A stretch of DNA of 53,062 nt from a virus, in IMG/VR virus record IMGVR_UViG_3300005253_000551, positions 1-53,062 of that record, one strand, 5' to 3'. The notes under the pieces are model-generated. The model was given only the letters and a program-made list of their open reading frames with translations, was not told the origin of the DNA and made no database searches. Below, piece by piece: positions 14,684 to 22,261 of the stretch; position 1 is the stretch's first letter, and each line of letters starts with the position of its first letter. A program made the position numbers and the translations under genes.

Positions 14684-15403
14684 ATGACTGATGATCTCGT
14701 AGAGACTAGGCAAGGATTCTACTGGGGCGACGTAGAGGTCATGCGGCACATCGTCAACATGGACGGCAGCCGAGTGCTCTTTGTCAGCGCCCCGCGTTCC
14801 AACCTACGGATCAAGATCTCCCCGGCGGGACTCATCGAGTCTGAGACGAACCACCGCGACCTTGCTCCAGAAGGAGAGGCGAAGACGCTGCGCCGGTGGT
14901 GGTCGTCAATCAAAAGCCGTCAGTGGTGGTCGTCATGGTACGGCGGCACCGGCGACAAGCCGAAGGAGGTCGGAAGCGACTACGCTGTCACAGGATTTAG
15001 CGCCGTCAAGGAATCAAAAGACTCCCCCCGCCATCAGACGTTCGAGATGCTGACCGACGAGGCCAAGGCGAAGGGCCGGTGGTGGGTCTCGTGGTGGGGC
15101 AGGGAGTATGGGTTCAAGTTGCACTTGCCGTGGTGGGTCTCTGGCGAACGCCTCGGCACCCCATGGGTCGACGGCGAACGCCTCGGCGCCCCAGACGTGA
15201 TCTTTCAGACCGAAATCTGTGCGGCGGTACTGGCCAATAGTAAGGAAGAAGCCCGCGCAGTAATTACCGACGCGCATGACGACGGCGAAGCCGGGATCGT
15301 CGAGTGGCGATTCGCTGAGCCGCGCCCCGTTGACTGGTCTCCGTTCTGTGATCGCTTTCCGCGCGCTGACTGGATGCAGTGGCCGGAGGAGGAGAGACGA
15401 TGA
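14684..15403 (+). CDS. Tryptophan-rich protein with internal repeats
   Basis: A 239-residue protein with paired tryptophans in repeated settings: RRWWSSIKSRQWWSSWYGG near residue 70, GRWWVSWWGRE near 130, and LPWWVSGERLGTPWVDGERL near 148. Beneath these are short DNA duplications: GTGGTGGTCGTCA at 14896 and 14923, and a 30-bp tandem unit at 15143-15202. Such Trp repeats could bind membranes, sugars or a protein partner. No family recognised. The start follows AGGAGGAAGCG. Confidence 0.55.
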   Translation: MTDDLVETRQGFYWGDVEVMRHIVNMDGSRVLFVSAPRSNLRIKISPAGLIESETNHRDLAPEGEAKTLRRWWSSIKSRQWWSSWYGGTGDKPKEVGSDYAVTGFSAVKESKDSPRHQTFEMLTDEAKAKGRWWVSWWGREYGFKLHLPWWVSGERLGTPWVDGERLGAPDVIFQTEICAAVLANSKEEARAVITDAHDDGEAGIVEWRFAEPRPVDWSPFCDRFPRADWMQWPEEERR

Positions 15404-15555
15404 TGCCTCAGAGGATGCGGGACGCAGTTGTGTACCTCTTACTTGGGTTCATCATCGGCCACCTCATCGGCTCTGATGCGCCCATCAGGGGCAAGGCGCT
15501 CCAGGACCCGAGATATCAAGACGCCCTACTTGTGACTACCGAGGAGGAACAATGA
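15400..15555 (+). CDS. Small membrane protein
   Basis: A 51-residue protein coupled by ATGA junctions on both sides (start 15400, stop 15553-15555). It has one membrane helix (AVVYLLLGFIIGHLIG) near its N-terminus and a short polar tail. It is the first of several small membrane genes between 15400 and 17028, which may act on the host envelope or as lysis accessories, though that is inference. Confidence 0.6.
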   Translation: MMPQRMRDAVVYLLLGFIIGHLIGSDAPIRGKALQDPRYQDALLVTTEEEQ

Positions 15556-15830
15556 ACCAAGACTACTACACACAGCACCGTTGGCGGATGGGCAAGCCCG
15601 AGCACCGGGTGCAGATCTTCTTCCGACCATGGAACTCGGAAGATGGGGAGAGCAGCCCGGACCACAGTGTTCGGATCGGCACGCTCCAGTTGGACGTCGA
15701 GTCGGGCAAAGTGACCTGCGACCCAGAGGAGCAGACACCGTTCTTCGAGGAGACCTACGACGCCTTTGAGATGCTCGAAGATTTCTGGGCCTGGATCGGC
15801 GAAGGCATTTCACAGGTGCAGGAGGCGTGA
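15552..15830 (+). CDS. Hypothetical protein
   Basis: A 92-residue soluble protein with a beta-rich N-terminal half (HRVQIFFRPW, VRIGTLQLDVESGKVTC) and an aromatic helical end (FEMLEDFWAWIGEGI). It starts in an ATGA junction with GAGGAGGAACA upstream. No family recognised. Confidence 0.6.
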   Translation: MNQDYYTQHRWRMGKPEHRVQIFFRPWNSEDGESSPDHSVRIGTLQLDVESGKVTCDPEEQTPFFEETYDAFEMLEDFWAWIGEGISQVQEA

Positions 15831-16054
15831 TGACGATTGCTCTCACAATCTTGTCGATTGTTCTCCTCACCGCGCTTTACCGAGCGTCGGAGAAGATTGT
15901 CCGTCTGCGTGCTGAACGACGTGAATGGTGGAAGTCGGTGGCGAAAGAGGCGGCCGACAAGATGGTCGAAGAGAACGGCGGCACGGTCAAAGTCACTATC
16001 GGTAACGAGCAGTACGTCGCGGGCACGGACGACACGGAGGGCCCGGAGCAATGA
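15830..16054 (+). CDS. Small membrane-anchored protein
   Basis: A 74-residue protein with an N-terminal membrane helix (MTIALTILSIVLLTALY) and a charged, soluble remainder (RAERREWWKSVAKEAADKMV). The ATG at 15830 forms a TGATG junction with the preceding stop codon; a GTG at 15827 is also open. Probably an inner-membrane protein with its tail in the cytoplasm. Function unknown. Confidence 0.6.
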   Translation: MTIALTILSIVLLTALYRASEKIVRLRAERREWWKSVAKEAADKMVEENGGTVKVTIGNEQYVAGTDDTEGPEQ

Positions 16055-16287
16055 GCTGGATCGCGGCCAACATCGGATTGATCAACCTGGGGATGATACT
16101 CGCGCTCTTCTGGTTCGCCTGGGAGAGGGAGCGCCACATTCGGCGCCTGCAAGACCGGCTCGCTGAGGCCAACACCATAATGGCCGATCAGCATCTGGCC
16201 TTGTGCCTCGCCAACGGGGACGACCCGGACGAGGTGGCAGCCGAGTGGGTAGCCAAGCACAAATCTGAAAGGGGCATCGAACAATGA
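16051..16287 (+). CDS. Small membrane-anchored protein
   Basis: A 78-residue protein with one membrane helix (IGLINLGMILALFWFAW) followed by a charged coiled-coil-like segment (RERHIRRLQDRLAEANTI). It resembles the previous gene in plan (anchor plus cytoplasmic helix), and the overlap by ATGA suggests the two products may associate. The i-spanin-like topology is noted, but no lysis genes are next to it. Confidence 0.6.
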   Translation: MSWIAANIGLINLGMILALFWFAWERERHIRRLQDRLAEANTIMADQHLALCLANGDDPDEVAAEWVAKHKSERGIEQ

Positions 16288-16802
16288 GCAGACGAATCTA
16301 CCGTGCCGATATAGGAGCCATGCGCCCGCTACACCCGGCGTGGGGGCTGTGGTTCACAGACCTTGTCGGCCTCAACATCTCTCTCTTTTCGGGATTCGTC
16401 TTGATGCGGAGCGATTCCTACAAGAGGGTCACGAATGGTCCGCATGGCCCGTGGGACTCGACGATCTGGCACGAGGGGCAGCACCACCGGCAGAAGAAAG
16501 CGGACGGCCTTGTCCGGTTCGCGTTCCGCTACTGGTTCTCCCGCAAGTGGCGGGCGCGGTACGAGCGCGAGGCCTATGAGGTGACCCTGGCCTGGCTGAT
16601 TTGTCACGAAGATGGACACGGCAAGGACGGCGCCGGCGAGGCGTGGGCGCGCCACATAGTGAAATCGATGTCGAGCTGGAAGTACGCCTGGATGATGAGC
16701 AGGTACGAGGCTACCGAGTGGGCGTTCAGCTTGCTCGGTGATCTTCTCAGGAATTGGCCCAAGATCACTTGGGAGAACGGACCGGACCCCGACGATGCAT
16801 GA
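16284..16802 (+). CDS. HExxH-motif protein (possible metalloprotease-like)
   Basis: A 172-residue protein with HEGQHHRQ near residue 63, a HExxH zinc-site motif, and YEREAYEVT some 30 residues later. The Glu in the second helix is where a gluzincin-type third zinc ligand would be. The N-terminal part has two mildly hydrophobic stretches. The small size and lack of a signal peptide argue for a minimal or degenerate peptidase domain. The activity is inferred only from the motif. Confidence 0.5.
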   Translation: MSRRIYRADIGAMRPLHPAWGLWFTDLVGLNISLFSGFVLMRSDSYKRVTNGPHGPWDSTIWHEGQHHRQKKADGLVRFAFRYWFSRKWRARYEREAYEVTLAWLICHEDGHGKDGAGEAWARHIVKSMSSWKYAWMMSRYEATEWAFSLLGDLLRNWPKITWENGPDPDDA

Positions 16803-17028
16803 TCTGAGTCTCCAGGTCATTGTCCACATGCTGATGCTGGCGTGGCTCGGTGCCGACGCTATAGTCCTGCGGGAGTGGGTCAGGAACGGTACCCCTCCGC
16901 GCGCGCTGGAGACCTCTGCGATTCGCATCGTGATCGCAGCCGTGATCGCGATGTCTCTTGTCACTTTAGCCTGGTTGCCGGGCGGCCACGAAGGGGAGAG
17001 CCATGTCTGTCACGCTAGGAACCCATAG
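16795..17028 (+). CDS. Small two-helix membrane protein
   Basis: A 77-residue protein with two hydrophobic segments (VIVHMLMLAWLGADAIVL and IRIVIAAVIAMSLVTLAWL), so a likely two-helix hairpin in the inner membrane. It overlaps the previous gene by 8 bases and the next by 26. No family recognised. A holin-like role is conceivable from topology, but no endolysin is adjacent. Confidence 0.5.
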   Translation: MHDLSLQVIVHMLMLAWLGADAIVLREWVRNGTPPRALETSAIRIVIAAVIAMSLVTLAWLPGGHEGESHVCHARNP

Positions 17029-17647
17029 GGAGCCGGTGCCACTGAATAGCGAAGACGGGAAGCTGCACGTATGGGCGTGCGGCGCCTGCGCCGCCGCGTA
17101 CGGCGGCAAGCTCGCAGAGAAGACCGCGCTTGAGTGCTGCGCAGAGATGCTGTGCGACTGCGGGAAGCCTGTCGATGGGAAGCATTGCACGAGTTGCTAT
17201 GCTTGCAGAGTCAAGACCCAAGATGCCAAAGAGCAGGCCCTCTTCGACAAGGCTGAGAAGATCCCGTGGCGGGAGTACGACGGGGAGATGGTCTACTCTG
17301 ATAGGCAGGAGTTCTATCCGGACGTTGACTCGATGGTAGACGCCGAGGACGACCCGCCGGACGATCCGCCTCGGTGGGCGTGGGCATGCACCTCACTCAA
17401 GCTGAAGTTCAACGCAATGGATCTCGTCAACGGTCAGCTCGAGGCCGACGATCATCATGAAGAGTCGAGGTCATACATCGGTGACAACGACGTGGCTGAA
17501 CTCCAGAAGCTGCTCGACGCATGGTGTGAGAAGCAGACGGTTGAGACCTTCTTTCCTGACTATTCGCGCGTCGTGACCTGCGACGACATCGTGGATGAGC
17601 GGCTGGCCGACCAACATGATGAGGACCCAGTCTCAGAAGGGAAGTGA
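17003..17647 (+). CDS. Cysteine-rich hypothetical protein
   Basis: A 214-residue protein with many cysteines in its first 70 residues (WACGACAAAY, ECCAEMLCDCGKPV, CTSCYACR), arranged as two or three zinc knuckles. The rest is very acidic (DAEDDPPDDPPRW). The start at 17003 has AGGGGAGAGCC. It lies directly before a DNA methylase and is coupled to it by TGATG. Possible partner or nucleic-acid-binding protein. Confidence 0.55.
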   Translation: MSVTLGTHREPVPLNSEDGKLHVWACGACAAAYGGKLAEKTALECCAEMLCDCGKPVDGKHCTSCYACRVKTQDAKEQALFDKAEKIPWREYDGEMVYSDRQEFYPDVDSMVDAEDDPPDDPPRWAWACTSLKLKFNAMDLVNGQLEADDHHEESRSYIGDNDVAELQKLLDAWCEKQTVETFFPDYSRVVTCDDIVDERLADQHDEDPVSEGK

Positions 17648-18504
17648 TGAACGAGAACCCGCGTCCATTCTTGAAGTGGGCTGGTGGCAAGGGCCAGCTC
17701 CTGCCCCGGCTGCTCGCCGAGCTGCCGTCCAACTTTGGTGACTACCACGAACCCTTTCTCGGTGGCGGCGCACTCTTCTTCGCCCTCTGTCGGCAGGGTC
17801 GCATGGCCGGCCGCAAAATCTATCTGAGCGACAGCAATGCAGAGCTGATCACCACCTACAAGGCGATTCGTGACGACGTCGATGGCGTGATCCGCAGGCT
17901 GGAGCCGTTAAAGTACGACGAGGACAAATTCTACGAAGTGCGTGCTATGAACCCGGCCAAGCTCCCGCCGACAGGTGTGGCGGCGCGCATGATCTATCTG
18001 AACCGCACCTGCTTCAACGGGCTCTACCGCGTGAACAAGAGTGGGCGATTTAACACGTCGTGGGGCTGGTACACGGACCCGCTGATCTGTGACGAACCGA
18101 ACCTGCGAGCGGTGTCGGCTGTGCTCGTCGGCGTCGATTTCAGAGCGGGGAGCTTCGAGGCGACGCGCTCCAAGGCAAAGGCCGGGGACCTTGTGTACCT
18201 GGACCCACCCTACCTCCCAGCGTCGGCCACGGCGAACTTCACGTCCTTCACCAACTTGGGGTTCAGCATCAAGGATCACGAGTGGCTTCTCCAGATGTTC
18301 TGGGACATGGCCGGGATAGGAGCTTTTATCCTTCTGTCCAATTCTGACAATGAGTGGGCGCGCGAGCATTACCGGCTCGGCAGTCGGATCATGGAGGTCC
18401 GCGCGCGCCGGAGCATCAACTCGAAGGGCACCAGTCGCGGCAAGGTCAAGGAACTCCTGATCGCCAGCTACCCAGAGGATAAGCAGAGTGCCCTCGCTCT
18501 TTAG
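17647..18504 (+). CDS. dam: D12-class DNA adenine methylase (Dam type)
   Basis: A 285-residue N6-adenine methyltransferase using S-adenosylmethionine. Motifs in order: FLKWAGGKGQLLPRL (SAM-binding start), YHEPFLGGGALFF, YLSDSNAELITTYKAI, the target-recognition region with YLNRTCFNGLYRVNKSG, and the catalytic YLDPPYLP. The length is normal for Dam relatives, which methylate GATC. It may protect phage DNA from restriction or mark it for replication. A second, diverged D12 domain is in the polyprotein at 34213. The start is ATG at 17647; a GTG at 17644 is also open. Confidence 0.92.
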   Translation: MNENPRPFLKWAGGKGQLLPRLLAELPSNFGDYHEPFLGGGALFFALCRQGRMAGRKIYLSDSNAELITTYKAIRDDVDGVIRRLEPLKYDEDKFYEVRAMNPAKLPPTGVAARMIYLNRTCFNGLYRVNKSGRFNTSWGWYTDPLICDEPNLRAVSAVLVGVDFRAGSFEATRSKAKAGDLVYLDPPYLPASATANFTSFTNLGFSIKDHEWLLQMFWDMAGIGAFILLSNSDNEWAREHYRLGSRIMEVRARRSINSKGTSRGKVKELLIASYPEDKQSALAL

Positions 18505-18546
18505 ACAACTGCGCGAAGGCGCCGACAACACAAGGGAGGTAGAACT

Positions 18547-19683
18547 ATGAAAATGATCGTCAACCAGAAGGAGCTGTCCAAGGCTCTGACCCGGCTCAAC
18601 CGGATCGCGCCCAAGAAGGATACGATGCCCATCCTGGGGCACGTTCTGTTGAACGGCCTAGTGGGCCATAAGCTGAAAGCTGTCGTCACCAACCTCGAGG
18701 TGTTCAGCGAGATACTTATCGAAGCTACGGGTGCCATCAGCGAGCCCTTGACCGTGGAGGTGCTCAAGTTCAAGAAGATCGTCGCAGCGCTGTCGTCGAA
18801 CGAGTCGGTGTCCTTGGAGCGCGCGGACGTGAAAGAGAAGGATTATCGGGGGATGGAGGAGCACAAGATCAAGCTCATCGTCTCGGGGTTGGACAGCGGG
18901 ACGGCGTACACCTTGCCGGCCGGCGTTGCTGCTGAATTCCCAACGATCAAGACAGTGGGTGGCGAGCCGAAGGAGGTGCCGACCAAGGACCTACTTGCGG
19001 CTCTTCAGGCCACGACTTACGCCATCAGCAATGACGAGTACAGGTACAACATCCACACTCTGAGCTTCGAGCCAGATGGAGATGAGACGATCATCGTGGC
19101 CACTGATGGCCATCGCTTGGCCGCTGCGCGGGTGCCGTTCCGAACATTTGATGGACAGGTTCTCATTCCCAGGGGTATGGCCATAGAACTTGAGAAGATG
19201 CTGCCCCTAGAATCTGATGACGTGTTGGTGTACAACGATGACGGTCACGTCGGGTTCGAGGTCGGCGGTATGATGCTGCACGCGAAGAAGCTCGAAGCAC
19301 AGTACCCGGACTGGCGGCAGATCGTTCCCAAGAATTTCGCTGGCGATTTCACCATTGACTCCCAGGCGCTCTGCGCTGGCGTCAAGCGTATCACGGCATT
19401 GGCTAGCGGGGACATAATCGGAGTGACGATAGTGGCTACCGAAGAAGAGTCCTGCCTCAAGGCCCGCACTGACGGAGTCGATGCGACCGAGCCGATTAAC
19501 ACGACCATCAAGATGCCTGGTGAGTTCGTCGTCCAGAAGCCCTACATCCTGGATGCGGCTAAGGCGCTCGGTCCCGGCCTGCTGCGAATGCAGGTTCCAG
19601 AGAACAACATCTCGGCGGCAAAGATCAGCCGCGCCGACGAGGACGACGGGTCATTCGCAGTGGTGATGGGGATAAGGATCTAG
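18547..19683 (+). CDS. dnaN: DNA polymerase III beta sliding clamp
   Basis: A 378-residue protein of full family length (about 370), with the three-domain clamp layout. Diagnostic segments are MPILGHVLLNG, VTNLEVFSEI, ATDGHRLAAARVP (central domain) and YPDWRQIVPKNF (third domain). It forms a ring around DNA and gives processivity to the polymerase. Phages with their own clamp usually replicate with a bacterial-type polymerase III, but no polymerase or clamp loader is in this window. A strong AAGGGAGG site precedes the start. Confidence 0.92.
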   Translation: MKMIVNQKELSKALTRLNRIAPKKDTMPILGHVLLNGLVGHKLKAVVTNLEVFSEILIEATGAISEPLTVEVLKFKKIVAALSSNESVSLERADVKEKDYRGMEEHKIKLIVSGLDSGTAYTLPAGVAAEFPTIKTVGGEPKEVPTKDLLAALQATTYAISNDEYRYNIHTLSFEPDGDETIIVATDGHRLAAARVPFRTFDGQVLIPRGMAIELEKMLPLESDDVLVYNDDGHVGFEVGGMMLHAKKLEAQYPDWRQIVPKNFAGDFTIDSQALCAGVKRITALASGDIIGVTIVATEEESCLKARTDGVDATEPINTTIKMPGEFVVQKPYILDAAKALGPGLLRMQVPENNISAAKISRADEDDGSFAVVMGIRI

Positions 19684-19686
19684 CGT

Positions 19687-19983
19687 ATGGGTGTCCGCGC
19701 GAGATGGATGTTGGTGTCCTGGGCCGTGCTCGCGGTGGCCTTATTCTGGCAGCAAATGGAATTGAAGTGGAGCAGGGAGGCCGGGACGCTGCTCCGTGAG
19801 CAGAACTCGACCCTCAAGAAGATCTGTGCCGGGGAGCACAAGATTGCTGACGTCGCGGAGCAGGTGTGCCTGCCATGCGAGGCGGTCCAACGCGACTGGA
19901 TTGGGGTGCTAGGGACGCATCACGATTCGCGCGGTCGCGGTAGGTCCAGGAGGGCAGGTGGCAACATAGGTGGCGGTCGGTGA
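19687..19983 (+). CDS. Small membrane-anchored protein
   Basis: A 98-residue protein starting 3 bases after the clamp gene. An N-terminal signal-anchor (ARWMLVSWAVLAVALFWQQM) is followed by a charged helix, a C-x-n-CLPC cysteine motif and a Gly/Arg-rich tail. If the tail is outside, the cysteines could form a disulfide. No family recognised. Confidence 0.5.
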   Translation: MGVRARWMLVSWAVLAVALFWQQMELKWSREAGTLLREQNSTLKKICAGEHKIADVAEQVCLPCEAVQRDWIGVLGTHHDSRGRGRSRRAGGNIGGGR

Positions 19984-20052
19984 CTCGACGAACGCTGAAA
20001 GTATCTGTAGGGTGCCAGGGCGGTCCTGGCGATCACAACTGAGGAGGTGATC

Positions 20053-20250
20053 ATGTTCCCAGGAGCCAGCAGCGAAGAAGACGTCTACGTCACACACGAC
20101 GGAGTCGTCCTCGACGAGGACAAGTACCGGGCCATTCTGTTCAAGATCAACGATGACGACGTGTGGATCCCGAGGTCGGTGATCGTCGAGTTCGACGGGG
20201 ACTCTGTGACCATCCCCCGGTGGAAGGCGCAGGAGCTGGACTTGGAATAG
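20053..20250 (+). CDS. Small acidic hypothetical protein
   Basis: A 65-residue acidic protein with a compact beta-rich core (VYVTHDGVVLDEDKYRAILF, DVWIPRSVIVEFDGD). The start at 20053 has GAGGAGGTGATC. The core has the look of an OB-like or SH3-like small barrel, and phages often carry such proteins near replication genes. The role is unknown. Confidence 0.55.
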   Translation: MFPGASSEEDVYVTHDGVVLDEDKYRAILFKINDDDVWIPRSVIVEFDGDSVTIPRWKAQELDLE

Positions 20251-20265
20251 ACGCAGGAGCTTGAG

Positions 20266-20736
20266 ATGCCTGAGCACCGATCACACCACAGGGCTGAGCC
20301 CGAGCCGCCGAGAAGGACAGCTAAGGACTATGCATGGATCGGCGCGGCGATCACCGCGCTAGGCACGATGCTTGGTGGCCACGCCTACGACCGTAACTCC
20401 AACCTCAACGAGAGCGAGAACACGCACAAAGGCGTCCTCTCGCACGTCGAGGCACAACTGACGATTCTGAGGTTTCAAATCAAGCGGCTTGAGGAAGACA
20501 ACAAGACCATGCGGAGGCGTCTCAGATCCCTGCGGTCTAGATCTTCGCAGCCTCGCGCCATGCGTGGGGATGCTGAGCCGCCCGTATCCTCTGGAGGGTG
20601 GGATGATCTCCCGACGGCTCCTGAACCGCCCCCGCCCCCGCCTCAGCGCAGCAAGACCGATATCTTCAAGATGATTCAGCAGAAGGCGCAGAATGGTGAG
20701 GTGTACCAGCCGCCGGGGAGCGGCTACTCACACTGA
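20266..20736 (+). CDS. Membrane-associated coiled-coil protein with proline-rich tail
   Basis: A 156-residue protein. A basic N-terminus leads to a weak membrane segment (YAWIGAAITALGTMLGG). A coiled coil follows (residues 60-95, LTILRFQIKRLEEDNKTMRR), then a proline-rich stretch (APEPPPPPPQ). It is the last gene of the long rightward operon. Similar plans occur in phage membrane tethers, but no family match is visible. Confidence 0.5.
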   Translation: MPEHRSHHRAEPEPPRRTAKDYAWIGAAITALGTMLGGHAYDRNSNLNESENTHKGVLSHVEAQLTILRFQIKRLEEDNKTMRRRLRSLRSRSSQPRAMRGDAEPPVSSGGWDDLPTAPEPPPPPPQRSKTDIFKMIQQKAQNGEVYQPPGSGYSH

Positions 20737-20776
20737 CATTGAGCGGGTGCGCCTGCATCGGCGAGCACTTGATACA

Positions 20777-20829
20777 GCCAATCCATTGGCGATTATGCAC
20801 TTGACAGCACCAGAGCGATACGCTACAGT
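20777..20829 (+). promoter_or_regulatory. Transposase promoter with upstream palindrome
   Basis: TTGACA (20801-20806), a 17-bp spacer and TACAGT (20824-20829) make a near-consensus promoter ending 7 bases before the transposase ATG at 20837. A perfect palindrome GCCAAT-CC-ATTGGC at 20777-20790 lies 10 bases upstream of the -35 and could be an operator. With so little leader, translation may begin nearly at the transcript 5' end. Confidence 0.65.
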
Positions 20830-20836
20830 ACAAGGC

Positions 20837-21790
20837 ATGGAACACACCGACCTTACCCTAATGTCCCTGATGCAGCGGTACTCGACCGAGGAAGCTGCCC
20901 GCGAGTGCTTTGAGCAGATCCGCTGGCCGGACGGGCCCTACTGTCCGCACTGCGGGAACTGTGAGCAGGATCGCATCTATAAGCTCACCGCGAACCGAGC
21001 CAAGAAAGCCCGCCCCGGTCTGTACAAGTGTGGGTACTGCCGCAAGTCGTTCACGGTGACGGTCAATACCGTCATGGAGCGTTCCAAGATCCCCCTGCGG
21101 AAGTGGCTCTGGGCCTGGTACATTATGTGCGCCAGCAAGACTCAGGTCTCGGCCCTACAGCTACAGCGCCAGCTTGAGATCGGGTCCTACCGCTCCGCCT
21201 GGTTCATGTGCCACCGGATCCGGTTCGGCATGAAGGACTTTGGAACCCACACGCCGCCCATGACCGGCACCGTGGAGGCCGATGAGATGTACGTCGGCGG
21301 GAAGGTGAAGGGCAAGGGGCGCCGCTACACGGGGAACAAGACTGCCGTGGTGTCCATGGTACAGCGCGGCGGGCGGGTCTACTCAGAGGTGATGCCCAAG
21401 GTGAACGGCCGGGAGGTGGACTTCCTGCTCAAGCAGCGCGTCGCACCGGAGGCCCACCTGAACACGGACGAATCCAAGCTCTACAGCCGGGCTAGCAGGC
21501 GGTTCGCCTCACACGACACCGTGAACCACGGCAGCGAGGAATGGTCCCGGCATGATGCGAAGACGGGCCGGGTGGCCACGACCAACACCGTCGAGGGCTT
21601 CTTTGGCAACGTGAAGCGCTCTCTGGACGGAACGCACCACCACGTCAGCGGGAAGTACCTGGGCCTCTACCTCGCGGAGCAGGACCACAAGTACAACACG
21701 CGGAAGGTTACCGACGGGACACGCACGGCCCAGGGGATCCTCATGGCCGAGGACAAGCGGCTGATGTTCCGGGGGCCGGCGAAGGCTTAG
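20837..21790 (+). CDS. ISXO2-like (IS1595 family) transposase
   Basis: A 317-residue transposase. An N-terminal zinc ribbon (CPHCGNCEQDRIYKL then YKCGYCRKSF) and a helical domain (MERSKIPLRKWLWAWYI) precede the ISXO2-type catalytic domain: GTVEADEMYVGG (first Asp), LNTDESKLY (second Asp), and TNTVEGFFGNVKR with HHHVSGKYLGLYL (Asn/Lys region). All catalytic positions look intact. I could not find clear terminal inverted repeats within 60 bases either side, so it may be a domesticated or solitary copy. The ATG at 20837 is preferred to an in-frame upstream codon because the promoter lies between them. Confidence 0.85.
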   Translation: MEHTDLTLMSLMQRYSTEEAARECFEQIRWPDGPYCPHCGNCEQDRIYKLTANRAKKARPGLYKCGYCRKSFTVTVNTVMERSKIPLRKWLWAWYIMCASKTQVSALQLQRQLEIGSYRSAWFMCHRIRFGMKDFGTHTPPMTGTVEADEMYVGGKVKGKGRRYTGNKTAVVSMVQRGGRVYSEVMPKVNGREVDFLLKQRVAPEAHLNTDESKLYSRASRRFASHDTVNHGSEEWSRHDAKTGRVATTNTVEGFFGNVKRSLDGTHHHVSGKYLGLYLAEQDHKYNTRKVTDGTRTAQGILMAEDKRLMFRGPAKA

Positions 21791-21835
21791 GGGGGCGTGA
21801 GCTACTGCCAAGCGATCTGCTGTGGGCTGGGGTGT

Positions 21836-22162
21836 CTATAGCTCGAATCGGATGTCGAGCACGTCCATCAGACTAGCCTCAATTCTGTCCATAGCGGCGG
21901 GCGTGACGGCGGATATAAAACGATGGATTCGCTTTTGTGAGAGTACGCGCATCTGATGAGTGATCGCGAGCCGAGCACGGTCAGGCGTCAGCCTTGGGCT
22001 GAATGCCTCAGCGAGGATTCGGATACAGCTATTCCGCATGTCTTCCTCACCATCCGGCGTGATGACTATGGGGACAGCAAGGACTACCTGCGGCTCCAGC
22101 AAGTGAACTTCGGCCGAAGAGGCCGCGATCCACTCGCGAGGCTTCCGTGCCTCGTCGCTCAT
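21836..22162 (-). CDS. MazF/PemK-like remnant or hypothetical protein
   Basis: A 108-residue protein starting at 22162 behind GTAGGAGGAGAG. The C-terminal half (HQMRVLSQKRIHRFISAVTP then AMDRIEASLMDVLDI) resembles the end of MazF/PemK toxins (dQirtv-kxRl-xxiG-ls-xxm-xxie-aL-xxL). The N-terminal strand and loop that carry the MazF active site (rGdiw, gsE) are not visible, so an active toxin is unlikely. It could be a degenerate copy or an unrelated helical protein. Confidence 0.4.
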   Translation of the reverse strand: MSDEARKPREWIAASSAEVHLLEPQVVLAVPIVITPDGEEDMRNSCIRILAEAFSPRLTPDRARLAITHQMRVLSQKRIHRFISAVTPAAMDRIEASLMDVLDIRFEL

Positions 22163-22261
22163 CTCTCCTCCTACCGTATGACTGGCGGGCACGCTGGCCT
22201 CAAAGACTACGCCGCGAACAAGTGTGAGTTCCTCTGCCATGGTACGGTCGCAGGTTCTGGC

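Noticed and set aside
20737-21835. Complete insertion sequence with terminal repeats
   Set aside because: Comparing the flanks by eye gave no matching inverted ends longer than 5-6 bases, so only the transposase gene is reported.
21836-22162. Active MazF/PemK toxin
   Set aside because: Only the C-terminal pattern fits. The N-terminal active-site region is not present and no antitoxin gene is adjacent.
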